A DNA stretch of 64,000 bases. It comes from Alcanivorax sp. S6407. GTDB lineage: Bacteria; Pseudomonadota; Gammaproteobacteria; Pseudomonadales; Alcanivoracaceae. The notes beneath the pieces were generated by a model that was not told where the DNA came from, made no database searches, and saw only the letters and a list, made by a program, of their open reading frames with translations. The stretch spans positions 124,001 through 188,000 of the forward strand of contig NZ_JALKBH010000003.1 in the NCBI RefSeq assembly GCF_023016115.1, written 5' to 3'. The translations under genes were made by a program, and so were the position numbers. The stretch's first letter is position 1; every line of letters starts with the position of its first letter. Below, piece by piece: positions 45,483 through 54,863 of the stretch.

Positions 45483-48400
45483 TCCTCACCCTCAAAAATC
45501 AACAACGCTGAACTACCATAAATTAATCCGACAAGATCGAGGTAATGAGCTTTCATTTCATTCCTTATAATTTGTCGATCAGTCATAGGGAGCCACTCAT
45601 CGAACTGAATACTAACTGGATCATTATTTGAAAACACAACCCCTTCTTTCTCCAAAAGGGCAGTTGCTTTAGTTTCTACAGACGACGCGTACTTCGCATT
45701 CCTTTCCGTATCTCCGGATACATTAATTGCTTCATCCATCCTTGCCACAACAAGCTCGAGAACTTCAGGGTCATACCCCCCACTTTCAATACTATCTTTG
45801 TTGTAATCGTCGTAATCTCTAATAGCTTGATCAGCAACTCTTCTAGCTGGAATGACTTTTCCATTGGCGATAATCTCAAGTTCTCTTATCTTTTCAAGAT
45901 AATAGATAGTTTCCGTCGCATAGAGTTCTGATAGACTTTCCTTAGCCGCATCCTTTCCCTCTGAATGCAGCCTCATAGTGGCCTCCTCCACTCTTTCAAA
46001 TCTTTCTCTATAACTGCGATAATAACCGTCCTGTAATGCAAGAGCTTCTTGAGTTAGCTCACCTTGTATCACTCCCAAAATCTCATATACCATCGAGAAA
46101 TCAAGATCCAAATTTTCAATTTTAATTGCCTGATCCAAGGTGCTAATCCCATAATCAGAAAAAACACCCTTCACTATCCTCTCTATATTTCCGAAGGGGT
46201 CTTGCTCAATAAGCATTTTAATCGTGAACTCCATGAATAGATGATTTGCTCCTTTTTGAGCCAACGCACCTATTTTAATAACCGTCTCAGCTCCTTTATG
46301 TAGCTTTAGGGCGTCAACCGCAGCTTCACCCAACTCTTCCATTATGCTGACAGTAGCCTCTCCACTTTTTGAAGCAGCCGTCAGTCTGATTACAGCATCA
46401 ATGCTATTTTTTAAAACCAAAAACTCATACGCTTTTAAATCATCAGACCAATACGAGGCATCAATTTTATCTGGGCCTAACACATCATCTGCGCACCTTG
46501 GCTCGTAATTCCCATAAGCCGCGTATATCAACGCCTCTTCTTTCCAGTTTTGTGAGTTTGGCATCAAGAGCTGACCAATAGCATCAAGGACAACACCACC
46601 GCTTGTGGACTGAACGTTACTTGCAGCCCATAGATCCTGTGTTGAATAATTAGTTCCGACCTGTTCTGCAGGCTTAACCAGGCCATATGGCATGCTATCT
46701 TCCCGGAGCGAATTCCGCTGACCTACAGCAGGAGCTCGACCATCCAAATCGACGAAACGGTGCGGCTGTCCAAGAGCAAACAGATGGAGATCAAGACCTA
46801 CTTCCAACCCCTTCGGGTCGGGACTTAAATAGCGGCCTATCGCCGGATCCAGATATCGGTGAGTGTTATAATGTAAACCTGTCTCAGCATCGTGATACTG
46901 ATTAGATCCACGCAATGGCATAGCCAACCAAGCCCCTTCCCGGGTATGACTGGCCCCGTTGTCACCCACTCCTGCTTGCCAGATAACCCTTTGTTTTTTA
47001 TCCGTTACAGCAAGGGGGGCATATCGATGATCCGTATGAATCGGATAATATTCATTTCCTTGGTTCATCAGGACAGGCCTGTTTCCAAGATAGAGGAATT
47101 GCCGCTGTATTCCGGTTTTTGTGGCTTCAGCAACCAACTTATTCCCGTCATATAGAAATAGTGTTGTCACGCCACTATTTTGATCAAAATGATTATCTTC
47201 AGGATTTGCATAGACGGTTTTGGATATGCGTTCCCCAAAAAAATTGTATTTGTAGTTGGCCACCAGGGCCCGAGCACCACTGCTCTCTTCCTTGTAGACA
47301 GCAATCAACCGACCAAAAACATCCCTTTGATAGTGATGGCGTCCATCATTAATCAATTCACCGCGTTGATTATAATTCGCAGAGCTCCAATTTACCGGCT
47401 GCCCCTCCGGACCATCACCGTCTGGAGCAGTAAAGTTACTGACAAGCCCTATCATTTCCAGTGACTTGCGCAGGAACCCTCGTTCATCATGTGGAGTTGT
47501 TTCAGCTGGATAGTGATATTCAACGTCCGGATTGTAGGTTTTTTCATAGACGGGATTGCTAAATGGGACGATCGAGAGAGTGCTGTTTGGTGAAGGGTCA
47601 GTCCCAATTTCCTCCGTATTCAGGGATGCTTGAACTGAAACAGCAGAGTTGAATTGAACCCCTGATTTGCCTTTTCGCCAGTTAATATTGCTGAAGGCTA
47701 CCTTTTCTCCACCCGCAAACGTGACATTTCCATCAATATCGATTGCGCTTCTCTGACTCAACTCATTGAAATATTCGAATTCTCTATCATTGATCGCCTC
47801 CCCTGCCCGGTTGATACCGGTAATCAGAGACTTGTTGCCGAATGTCCCCTTTCTCTCAACAGCAGACAAAGACCCGGCTTTAGGGTGATTTCCATCATGG
47901 TATCGGTATTGTAAGACCTCCCCACCTGGTAACATCTTGATTTCAAGGCGCCCGAAACGGTCGTACTGATAGCCCGTTTCAAATTCGGCATCATCAAAGA
48001 TTCGCTTGTGCAAAGACAGCTTGCCAATACTGTTGTAACGGAATGACTCTGTATATATGGCATGACCATCTGTTTCATGGCGCACAAGTGACAAGCGGCC
48101 ATTGTCGTCCCACTCAAGCTCAACCACTTCTGATTCGCTGGAGCGCCTGATTAACCTTCCGGCCACATCATATTTTTTCTGTATCTCAGAACCATCACTG
48201 TAACGGGTCATGGTTCGATTATCTGTTACATCATAACGGTAACTTGTTGTACCCGTGACAGGACTGCGTGTTCTGATTAGGCGGCCAAAATCATCATAGT
48301 GATATGATGTAATTCTCCCCTGCGAATCAAATCTAATGCTTATTTTGTTATTACGGTTTTGAACTATTTCTGACCTATAATCATTGGTAAACAGCTCTGC

Positions 48401-50557
48401 CAGATCTTTCTTATCAGTCGACTTATTCAGGGACAGTGTCCCATCAGCATCAAAGATGCTTTTCTGATTTACCCTGCCATCGAGGCCATACTCCCAGGTT
48501 ATCCTTTGACCTTCCTGATCCGTAATCGCAACAAGATCACCGGATACATCATGCTCGAGCAGGAACGACTGACCGAGAAGGTTCTTGATCGTGTCGATTT
48601 TTCCCTGATAATCGTAGGTGAGTGTGATGGTCTGCCCGGCACGACTCAGGCTGGCCAGACGCCCACGCACGTCATACTCCATGGTGGATACAATCCCGTC
48701 TTTCTTTCTTGACGTGATGACCCTGCCGGCCTGGTCGTACTCGAATGACTCCGTTAGCCCCTTGGGAAGGGTCTTTCGTATCAGCCACCCTTTGTCGTTG
48801 TAGTGATACTGGGTGATGTCGGAATCTTCAGGTGTGCCTTTCGGTCCATTTTCCAGTGGCCCATCACGCTCCACCAAGCGCCCCATATCCCACTTATATT
48901 GCGTAGTACGCGCTATTTCGTGGTATTTCCCGATTTCGACAGGAGACCAGCCTGTCTCCGTCACGGTGACAGGAAGCCCCTGCTTGTTGCGGGTGATCTC
49001 CAGGACATGCTTTCCGTCCGGGTTAACACTGTCCCTTTCAATGCGACTCCGATCACCCTGGGTGGACAGCACGTCGCTCTCAGTGGTATCGGTGACCAGC
49101 TGAAAACCGCCACGGTAAAGATATTCATTATCTCCCCGCTGGCAGGGGCCACATCCAGGCCCAGCCACTTTGGTGACATGCGGCACACCACCGATCATCG
49201 AAGTGACGTAACGGCTGGTCATGCCATCCTGATCGGTGACCAGGGTTTCACCATCACCATATTCAAGTGTGACATTCTGGCGGGCACGCCCCTGGCGAGC
49301 TGACGAGATTGCCCGCCCCTTTTCATCGTAGGCCCAGGTGGAAATGCGAGTTGTCTTGCCTTTGTTGCCACTTGCCACAGCATCTGACTCGCCAAAGCCA
49401 CTGCTTATCCCGGTCAGGTGATAAGGAAAGGCATCATTCTCGTAGTGATAGAGGCGTTCTGCGCCATCGTCATAACGAACCCGGTTAAGACGACCACTAC
49501 TGTCATAGTCATAGTAGACATGTTGCCCACCCACAACCTTAACCTCAGCCAGCTTGCCATTATCATTGTAGGAAAAAGCAATCTGCCGGATGACCTCGTT
49601 ACGGGTATAGGAATCCAGATCTTTGCTGGTCTGTTTCGCACGCTGATCACTGTTGTGATGCGCTTTTATTTGTTCCCTGACTCCCGTCAAGCGCCACTGA
49701 GGGTCATATTCCAGCAGGAGTTCGGGACCCGAGGTGTTGGTGACTTTCGCAAGTCGCCCCCCCTTCTTGTCCAACAGCAACAACTCTGTGCCATTCTCCC
49801 AGCGCCAGAGATACTGCTCACCGCTGATAACCAGCTCGCCGTCGCCATGCTGTACCGGTGCCATATGGCGTTCTGCATCTTCGCCGTATCCCGTCAGCGA
49901 AAAATCGATACGGCGACCATCGGCCTGCCACAGATAGACCTTGTTGCCACGATCGACAAAACGGACATCAAAGCCATGGCGCCAGTTGTTACCGAAGGGG
50001 CCACGAAACGTGGACAAGCTGTTGTAGTGGCGAACAAAATTGAGCCCCGGCAGATCGATATCCTTTTCTGCCTGATATTTATTACCGGTGACCACATGGA
50101 TCGGATTGCCTACATGGGTTGCACTGATTCCGGTCTGAACCGACGCACCCGCATCAGACAATCCATTACGTGGGGCGATCTCCAGGGTACTGCCTGAGGC
50201 CTGAACCGTACTTGAATTGAAGAAAGAGTCATTCTGGTTGGCGCCCGGGAAAAGTGAATTATCTGGCGCAGAACAGGTTCTTGGGCTGCCATTACCCGGC
50301 CCGTCTGTGCCGTCTTCGGTCAGATCATTGCCAAGTCCGTCCGCATCATCGCCAAAACCACACTGATTCTGGTCTGCCCAGGCCTGTTTCGCGGCTTCCG
50401 TTGCAAAACACACACCCGGATCTTCGCATTGCTCGAGGGAGAGCCCCATTGATGGCAAGCACAGACTCAAAAGCAGAACGGCGCTCCACCATAATGACTC
50501 TGTAACGGCATTATCACGCATCCCTGCGCTGTGCTGATTTACAGCAACCTTTTTCAC
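45479..50557 (-). CDS. Secreted Rhs/YD-repeat protein within the Tad pilus locus
   Basis: 1692 residues. An N-terminal signal-like segment (LWWSAVLLLSLCLPSMGLS) is followed by a Ser/Asn/Gly-rich spacer, a DUF6531-type domain (about 140-310; VGNPIHVVTGNKYQAEKDID), about 30 YD repeats (YDQAGRVITS, YDVRGRLASL, YDDFGRLIRT and so on) and the Rhs core end (RYLSPDPKGLEVGLDLHLFA, then DLDGRAP) near 1240-1272. The final 420 residues are helical, charged and unlike any domain I know, and that DNA is much poorer in GC than the core. The start is a GTG (product MKKVAVNQ) after AAAGGA. It shares the operon with pilus genes and a coupled lipoprotein. No VgrG/PAAR or T6SS genes are near. Confidence 0.88.
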   Translation of the reverse strand: MKKVAVNQHSAGMRDNAVTESLWWSAVLLLSLCLPSMGLSLEQCEDPGVCFATEAAKQAWADQNQCGFGDDADGLGNDLTEDGTDGPGNGSPRTCSAPDNSLFPGANQNDSFFNSSTVQASGSTLEIAPRNGLSDAGASVQTGISATHVGNPIHVVTGNKYQAEKDIDLPGLNFVRHYNSLSTFRGPFGNNWRHGFDVRFVDRGNKVYLWQADGRRIDFSLTGYGEDAERHMAPVQHGDGELVISGEQYLWRWENGTELLLLDKKGGRLAKVTNTSGPELLLEYDPQWRLTGVREQIKAHHNSDQRAKQTSKDLDSYTRNEVIRQIAFSYNDNGKLAEVKVVGGQHVYYDYDSSGRLNRVRYDDGAERLYHYENDAFPYHLTGISSGFGESDAVASGNKGKTTRISTWAYDEKGRAISSARQGRARQNVTLEYGDGETLVTDQDGMTSRYVTSMIGGVPHVTKVAGPGCGPCQRGDNEYLYRGGFQLVTDTTESDVLSTQGDRSRIERDSVNPDGKHVLEITRNKQGLPVTVTETGWSPVEIGKYHEIARTTQYKWDMGRLVERDGPLENGPKGTPEDSDITQYHYNDKGWLIRKTLPKGLTESFEYDQAGRVITSRKKDGIVSTMEYDVRGRLASLSRAGQTITLTYDYQGKIDTIKNLLGQSFLLEHDVSGDLVAITDQEGQRITWEYGLDGRVNQKSIFDADGTLSLNKSTDKKDLAELFTNDYRSEIVQNRNNKISIRFDSQGRITSYHYDDFGRLIRTRSPVTGTTSYRYDVTDNRTMTRYSDGSEIQKKYDVAGRLIRRSSESEVVELEWDDNGRLSLVRHETDGHAIYTESFRYNSIGKLSLHKRIFDDAEFETGYQYDRFGRLEIKMLPGGEVLQYRYHDGNHPKAGSLSAVERKGTFGNKSLITGINRAGEAINDREFEYFNELSQRSAIDIDGNVTFAGGEKVAFSNINWRKGKSGVQFNSAVSVQASLNTEEIGTDPSPNSTLSIVPFSNPVYEKTYNPDVEYHYPAETTPHDERGFLRKSLEMIGLVSNFTAPDGDGPEGQPVNWSSANYNQRGELINDGRHHYQRDVFGRLIAVYKEESSGARALVANYKYNFFGERISKTVYANPEDNHFDQNSGVTTLFLYDGNKLVAEATKTGIQRQFLYLGNRPVLMNQGNEYYPIHTDHRYAPLAVTDKKQRVIWQAGVGDNGASHTREGAWLAMPLRGSNQYHDAETGLHYNTHRYLDPAIGRYLSPDPKGLEVGLDLHLFALGQPHRFVDLDGRAPAVGQRNSLREDSMPYGLVKPAEQVGTNYSTQDLWAASNVQSTSGGVVLDAIGQLLMPNSQNWKEEALIYAAYGNYEPRCADDVLGPDKIDASYWSDDLKAYEFLVLKNSIDAVIRLTAASKSGEATVSIMEELGEAAVDALKLHKGAETVIKIGALAQKGANHLFMEFTIKMLIEQDPFGNIERIVKGVFSDYGISTLDQAIKIENLDLDFSMVYEILGVIQGELTQEALALQDGYYRSYRERFERVEEATMRLHSEGKDAAKESLSELYATETIYYLEKIRELEIIANGKVIPARRVADQAIRDYDDYNKDSIESGGYDPEVLELVVARMDEAINVSGDTERNAKYASSVETKATALLEKEGVVFSNNDPVSIQFDEWLPMTDRQIIRNEMKAHYLDLVGLIYGSSALLIFEGEE

Positions 50558-50578
50558 GGAAATTCCTTTTTCCACGGT

Positions 50579-51145
50579 TTATTTCAGGTTGTTATCCACG
50601 AATTCCAGGAAGGCTTCCTGCTTGTCCTGGTTATGCACTGCACCAAAGAACATTCTTGTGGTTCCGCCCTTGCTACGAACCAGCGTTATCGGCGTTGCTC
50701 CGGCCCATGACTGCCAACGGGCCTTGAACTCTTTCTGGTTCACAGTGATCACGTCATTCTGCTCAGCTATCGGCCACGCTCCCTGCTGATGCTCGTAGTC
50801 GTAGGAGGAGAAGTTTTTGTCCAAAGCTTCCGCCGGATCATCCGCTTCAATAATGGCCCGGGTTCTGGCATTGCTGTTGTTCTTGTAATAGGAAACCGCG
50901 ACCCATCGGGCAGAGAACTCCGGGATGAGTTTCTTCAGTCTGGTGTAATGAATAGCACTGTAGGGACAGTTCGGGTCATAGATGATCATGAACCGTGTGT
51001 TGCCGTCGTTACCCACCAGAATATTTTCCTGCTGTGCAGTCTCCGTCCATATTCCGGCAGGGGCTGCCATATCATTTGCCAGCCCTGTTGCTGGTATGGC
51101 GACAATGAATATCCAGACAGCCAACCACCTATATCCCTGGTGCAT
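50579..51145 (-). CDS. Periplasmic thioredoxin-fold protein with single-cysteine CPYS site
   Basis: 188 residues with a signal peptide (about 1-23, ending GLAND). The core resembles DsbC/DsbG-like domains: YDPNCPYSAIHY replaces the usual CPYC, so Cys60 has no partner at 63, and the cis-Pro loop is present (GATPITLV). A monothiol site cannot form an internal disulfide; it might trap or isomerise substrates or have lost redox function. It lies 21 bases upstream of the Rhs gene and starts after AAGGA. The coupled lipoprotein is cysteine-rich, which suggests a folding client, by inference. Confidence 0.78.
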   Translation of the reverse strand: MHQGYRWLAVWIFIVAIPATGLANDMAAPAGIWTETAQQENILVGNDGNTRFMIIYDPNCPYSAIHYTRLKKLIPEFSARWVAVSYYKNNSNARTRAIIEADDPAEALDKNFSSYDYEHQQGAWPIAEQNDVITVNQKEFKARWQSWAGATPITLVRSKGGTTRMFFGAVHNQDKQEAFLEFVDNNLK

Positions 51146-51197
51146 TGCTATTCCTTTTTTGTTCCCTGATGACTGAATTAGGCAGACGATTGCCAGA

Positions 51198-52385
51198 CTA
51201 GAAGCCCAATGCGGGCTTGTAGCAGCGATTAGATCGCAGATCTTCTACCTGCTGGAGGGTATAAACCTTTGGGGTGCCACTATCGAGTGAAATGGTGATG
51301 GTTTCCGCTGCGCCGTTATAGACAACCGTGGCAGTCTTACCGCTTTCGTCCTTCATCTGCAGGGAGCCACTACTGATCCGGTAGCTGTCGTCTGAATACT
51401 TGGGGTCTTCATCTTCCTTGCCGACATACAGGTCTGATACGGTCTTCACTTCGAAGTGCCCTTGTGGGCAACTTGCTGGTACCTGACCGCCCTGAAAAGC
51501 AAGGAACTCCATTCCATAGATCCCTTCGTACCGCTCGATATGGGATTCTTCCACCGGGTTATCGCCTTGTGGTTCGTATTCAAGCCACAGATTATTTTCT
51601 TCATCACCCAACTGGGTAAGAGTGACTGTTTTCTTATCCTCAAAATTAGACGACATCCTTACAACTGAATACTGACTGGTCCCCCCCCCAGTAGCACCAT
51701 ATGCTTCTGTTCCAGTATCCGCCCTTTCAAGAAGCATATGGGCACTCAAGTATCTTGACTGATCAATATTTCCACCCAGTACCCCTTTCGCTGACAAGGG
51801 CTCATCAAGACTGATTCCTGATTTCTCGTAGCCAATAAAGCTGGTTTCGTTGGCAAATTCTCCGCTCCCGGGTCCGGATACGGGATAGCCAATTTTCCGA
51901 AAGCCACTAAAAGTTGCTGGACTTCCGCCAGAGGTTACCGTGCTCTCCACGCAACTTTTATAGACTGATGAGATCATGTCGAAGTTGCCACCGCTATAAG
52001 GAGAATTTGTCGCCTCCAGCTTTTGCTCCAGCACCTGGAAGCTTCCACTTGTCTCACACGAATAGCTGGAGGAAGCCCTTCCTGACCCAGTGAGGTCTAC
52101 CCCAAGTGCCAGATTCAAATTCGTTGCCATACGGGTTAGTGGCAACATGGTGTCATCTATTACTGACCCTGGTGCCAATATCGCTACAGCGTCTTCATCC
52201 ACAAAGGAAGCCGCTTTCACCATACGCAACGGATCATTTGGCGTGACATCCTGGTCTGCCGGATTCGACGAGGCAGAGGTAGTACTACTACTGCCACCAC
52301 TTCCTCCCCCTCCACAAGCCGTAATCAGCCCAATAGAACAGGTGATGCCAACAATTCTGATAATGTCCTTTCTTGTTGATGTCAT
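51198..52385 (-). CDS. Gly/Ser-linker lipoprotein, unknown function
   Basis: 395 residues from MTSTRKD. The signal ends in LITAC, followed by the flexible linker GGGGSGGSSSTTSASS, which is typical of lipoproteins that hold a domain away from the membrane. The mature part has a beta-rich look with paired cysteines (SYSCET, KSCVES, ASCPQG, NRCYKP) and no recognised domain. The ATG has GGATC upstream. It stands between the TadG-like gene and the DsbG-like gene and is probably part of the same operon and surface structure. Confidence 0.75.
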   Translation of the reverse strand: MTSTRKDIIRIVGITCSIGLITACGGGGSGGSSSTTSASSNPADQDVTPNDPLRMVKAASFVDEDAVAILAPGSVIDDTMLPLTRMATNLNLALGVDLTGSGRASSSYSCETSGSFQVLEQKLEATNSPYSGGNFDMISSVYKSCVESTVTSGGSPATFSGFRKIGYPVSGPGSGEFANETSFIGYEKSGISLDEPLSAKGVLGGNIDQSRYLSAHMLLERADTGTEAYGATGGGTSQYSVVRMSSNFEDKKTVTLTQLGDEENNLWLEYEPQGDNPVEESHIERYEGIYGMEFLAFQGGQVPASCPQGHFEVKTVSDLYVGKEDEDPKYSDDSYRISSGSLQMKDESGKTATVVYNGAAETITISLDSGTPKVYTLQQVEDLRSNRCYKPALGF

Positions 52386-52420
52386 GCTTGATCCTGCCAA
52401 TTCGATCACTATCCGTATTA

Positions 52421-54136
52421 CTAAACGGTAACGTTCAGATCACACACCGGTGGCTGTTCGTTGCCATCTCCATTGCTTTCTTCTTCAGTACCTGAATCAG
52501 GGGACTCATTACCTGTACCGTTGCCAGATTCAGGCAAACCATCACCCTGGTTGCTAGAGCCATCATCACCGCCTCCGTCGGGACCTCCCGCTTTCTTGCA
52601 GGCCTCACCTACCGCACCAGCGCTGTTTCCAGTGACACCAAGCTCTGCTCTTATTCCCAGCTTTTCTACGGATGTAAGATCATCCAATGCGGGCTGCCAA
52701 TACGGGCTATAGAGACTTCCATACTCTCTTCTGCCACTTGATCGAGGATGGAGATCATGGGGATAACGAAAAATAACCCGGCTTTTGGCGATGCTGACCA
52801 TCCGCCCATCCATGAAGTCATCTTGTTTAGCCTGTTCGGCACACCCACTTGCTCCTGTTAGCTCTGTGGCAGTTTGCAGCCCTTTCGCACTCGCGGGCTT
52901 TGTGACAGCGACAATCAAACCTGGTCCCTCATCCAGCAGCCCTGGCTCAGCCAGAGCGCGAAAATCACGCATCCCCACATATGAGGTAACAGGTTGCTCC
53001 TGACCAAACTCCCATCGAGCCAACCCTGACGCCATACCGTTTCGTTTCCAGTAGGACTTGTCGCCATGGGTTTCCCTGTAATCAATCCTGTCGTTGCTAT
53101 TTTTACCGCTCTGCGCAGCTCCCCAGCCCACCGGTAGCATTTCGCCCTTGTCGTCATAACCCTGAAAAACGCCCCAATCCCACTCCCCCAATGCATAATG
53201 CATCGAAAGCGTATCCACTGAGGACCACTTGAAATAAGGTCCGCAGTTTTCGGTATTCCTGATCAGTTCTGTTCCACCATCCCGTTCCATCCAGAACCGT
53301 GAAACAAGCGGTACAGTGACTTTGGTTTTCATCACCCCGGCTAATTGGTTTCTTCTGGTCGTAAATCTGTCCCGGCTTTTCAGCAAGATATTCCGAAACT
53401 CATCACTATATTGACGATCAATCTCGCTTCCTGGAGCAGTCCACTCAGGAGGATTCCACTCCCACCCCAGGAATCCAGAACCGGTATTTGTCCAACCACC
53501 AGAAGACCAGCTTCCACAAGCGTCATAAGCCTTGTCAGGGCTGTATTGCTTGCTGAAATCAAAATGGGCTTTTCTGAAACTATCCAGTGAGGTAAGGGTG
53601 TAAACCGCATCGACTTCGTTATCATTCGCTTTAACAACGTTCGAGTACGCCTGCCTTGCCATCATGACGGTATTGGCATGCATGACCTGCTGGCTTGCAG
53701 AAATAGCCAGAATCAACTTGTCCAGGGCCGAGTTCGCCACCCTCGCGACTTGTTCTATCGTGGCATTAAGGGTGCTGGCCGCTTGGGAGATAATCGTAGT
53801 GACAACACCCACTGGAAGTATCAACTGGGTTACTCTGGAAAGATTCTCTGCAGTCCGATCAAGCCAGCGCGACCAACTCACCAGAGTAGTGGCCTGAGCA
53901 ACAGCCACATGGTTTGCGATCATGGCCCGGTTTGTGTACGCCTGGAAATTGAGATTTCTTGCTTCGACAGCCGCGACACTGTATGCCGCGGCATCAGCCG
54001 TGCCCTGCAACCGGGTTTTTTCACTACTGATGGTATAGCCATCAAAAACGTAGAAAACAGCGCCTACTATCACGAGCAACATGACCGTGACGTAGACCAT
54101 CATCTGGCCTTTCTGTCGACGCTTTCCATTCAGCAC
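52421..54136 (-). CDS. tadG: TadG-like pilus assembly protein
   Basis: 571 residues. The N-terminal RRQKGQMMVYVTVMLLVIVG segment and the following RLQGTADAAAYSVAAVEARNLNFQAYTNRAMIANHVA are the signature of TadG/putative Flp-related proteins; a large periplasmic domain follows. The C-terminal 60 residues are a Gly/Asn/Asp/Glu-rich low-complexity tail. GTG codons at 54145 and 54136 compete as start; the second has AGGGAG at the right distance. It follows flp after a hairpin. Confidence 0.8.
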   Translation of the reverse strand: MLNGKRRQKGQMMVYVTVMLLVIVGAVFYVFDGYTISSEKTRLQGTADAAAYSVAAVEARNLNFQAYTNRAMIANHVAVAQATTLVSWSRWLDRTAENLSRVTQLILPVGVVTTIISQAASTLNATIEQVARVANSALDKLILAISASQQVMHANTVMMARQAYSNVVKANDNEVDAVYTLTSLDSFRKAHFDFSKQYSPDKAYDACGSWSSGGWTNTGSGFLGWEWNPPEWTAPGSEIDRQYSDEFRNILLKSRDRFTTRRNQLAGVMKTKVTVPLVSRFWMERDGGTELIRNTENCGPYFKWSSVDTLSMHYALGEWDWGVFQGYDDKGEMLPVGWGAAQSGKNSNDRIDYRETHGDKSYWKRNGMASGLARWEFGQEQPVTSYVGMRDFRALAEPGLLDEGPGLIVAVTKPASAKGLQTATELTGASGCAEQAKQDDFMDGRMVSIAKSRVIFRYPHDLHPRSSGRREYGSLYSPYWQPALDDLTSVEKLGIRAELGVTGNSAGAVGEACKKAGGPDGGGDDGSSNQGDGLPESGNGTGNESPDSGTEEESNGDGNEQPPVCDLNVTV

Positions 54137-54208
54137 TGTGCTCACTCCCTGAGCATTCCTCAGTTAGAGATAATCCATTCCATGGATATTTGTAGTCTTT
54201 GACAGCCC

Positions 54209-54230
54209 GCCTCAAAGCAAGCTTTGAGGC
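54209..54230 (-). terminator. Hairpin between flp and tadG
   Basis: The stem is GCCTCAAAG paired with CTTTGAGGC around a 4-base loop, without a T run. It probably protects the flp mRNA 3' end or attenuates reading into the low-abundance downstream genes. Confidence 0.5.
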
Positions 54231-54249
54231 AGGTGAAAGGGTGCAGTGA

Positions 54250-54504
54250 TTAGTTGTTACCGGTGTAGTTGCTCAGATTACGGGCGGTGTTGGCATCCGT
54301 TTCTGCTGCAGAGGCCTGGGTCGCGGCGCGGCCTTGCGCCGTGCCACCATCCTGACCAGACAACTCCATGGCCATACCCGCGGTCTGGTTCCGCACCGTG
54401 TCACCAAACAAGCGGTAAACACCGATGGCGGCGATCGCGATCAGGGCAACGATGATGATGTATTCGGTCATGCCTTGGCCAAGCTGTTTTCTCTTCATGC
54501 TCAT
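54250..54504 (-). CDS. flp: Flp-type major prepilin
   Basis: 84 residues. The short basic leader MSMKRKQLG is cut before QGMTEY (Glu +5, Tyr +6), and a hydrophobic helix (IIIVALIAIAAIGVYRLFG) is followed by a Gly/Ala/Thr-rich tail without cysteines. It is the first gene of the Tad locus and should form the pilus fibre. GGGAAG lies before the ATG. Confidence 0.92.
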   Translation of the reverse strand: MSMKRKQLGQGMTEYIIIVALIAIAAIGVYRLFGDTVRNQTAGMAMELSGQDGGTAQGRAATQASAAETDANTARNLSNYTGNN

Positions 54505-54863
54505 AATCTTCCCTTATAGATCAATCTTTAGTCCTTTATTCGTAGCAAAGAGAAGCCACGCCACGAGCGCCTATTGAGACAATTATATAAATTTGCCTCA
54601 AACCCCTTCGCCGGGCGGGAAGTGAAACATCACATGTAGTGCGCGACAAGCGCCATAAGCGATTTTCTTGTAAGCCATTTGCCATAGCACATTTTTTTTT
54701 GAAGCAGGGCTCATAACAACGAATTCCATCCTTTTCTACTATTGCCTCCCCCCTTCCTTTGAGGGTTAGTGTTGCCCTCGATCAGACCGGCACAGAGCCT
54801 AATCAATTTTCGGGCAGGGGCTGGCATGACATCTTTCTCACAGTCGTTTCTTCAAGGACAATC
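54505..54863. other. Divergent intergenic region upstream of flp
   Basis: An imperfect palindrome TTGAGACAA, 10 bases, TTGCCTCAA (54574-54601) encloses a TATATAAT-like block about 75 bases before flp, so it is a candidate operator plus -10. No convincing -35 was seen. The rest of the region, up to the start of the secreted-protein gene, has poly-T and poly-A tracts but no gene. Confidence 0.4.

Noticed and set aside
45479-50557. Rhs gene as part of a type VI secretion cluster
   Set aside because: No VgrG, PAAR, Hcp or Tss genes lie nearby and the protein begins with a Sec-like signal segment.
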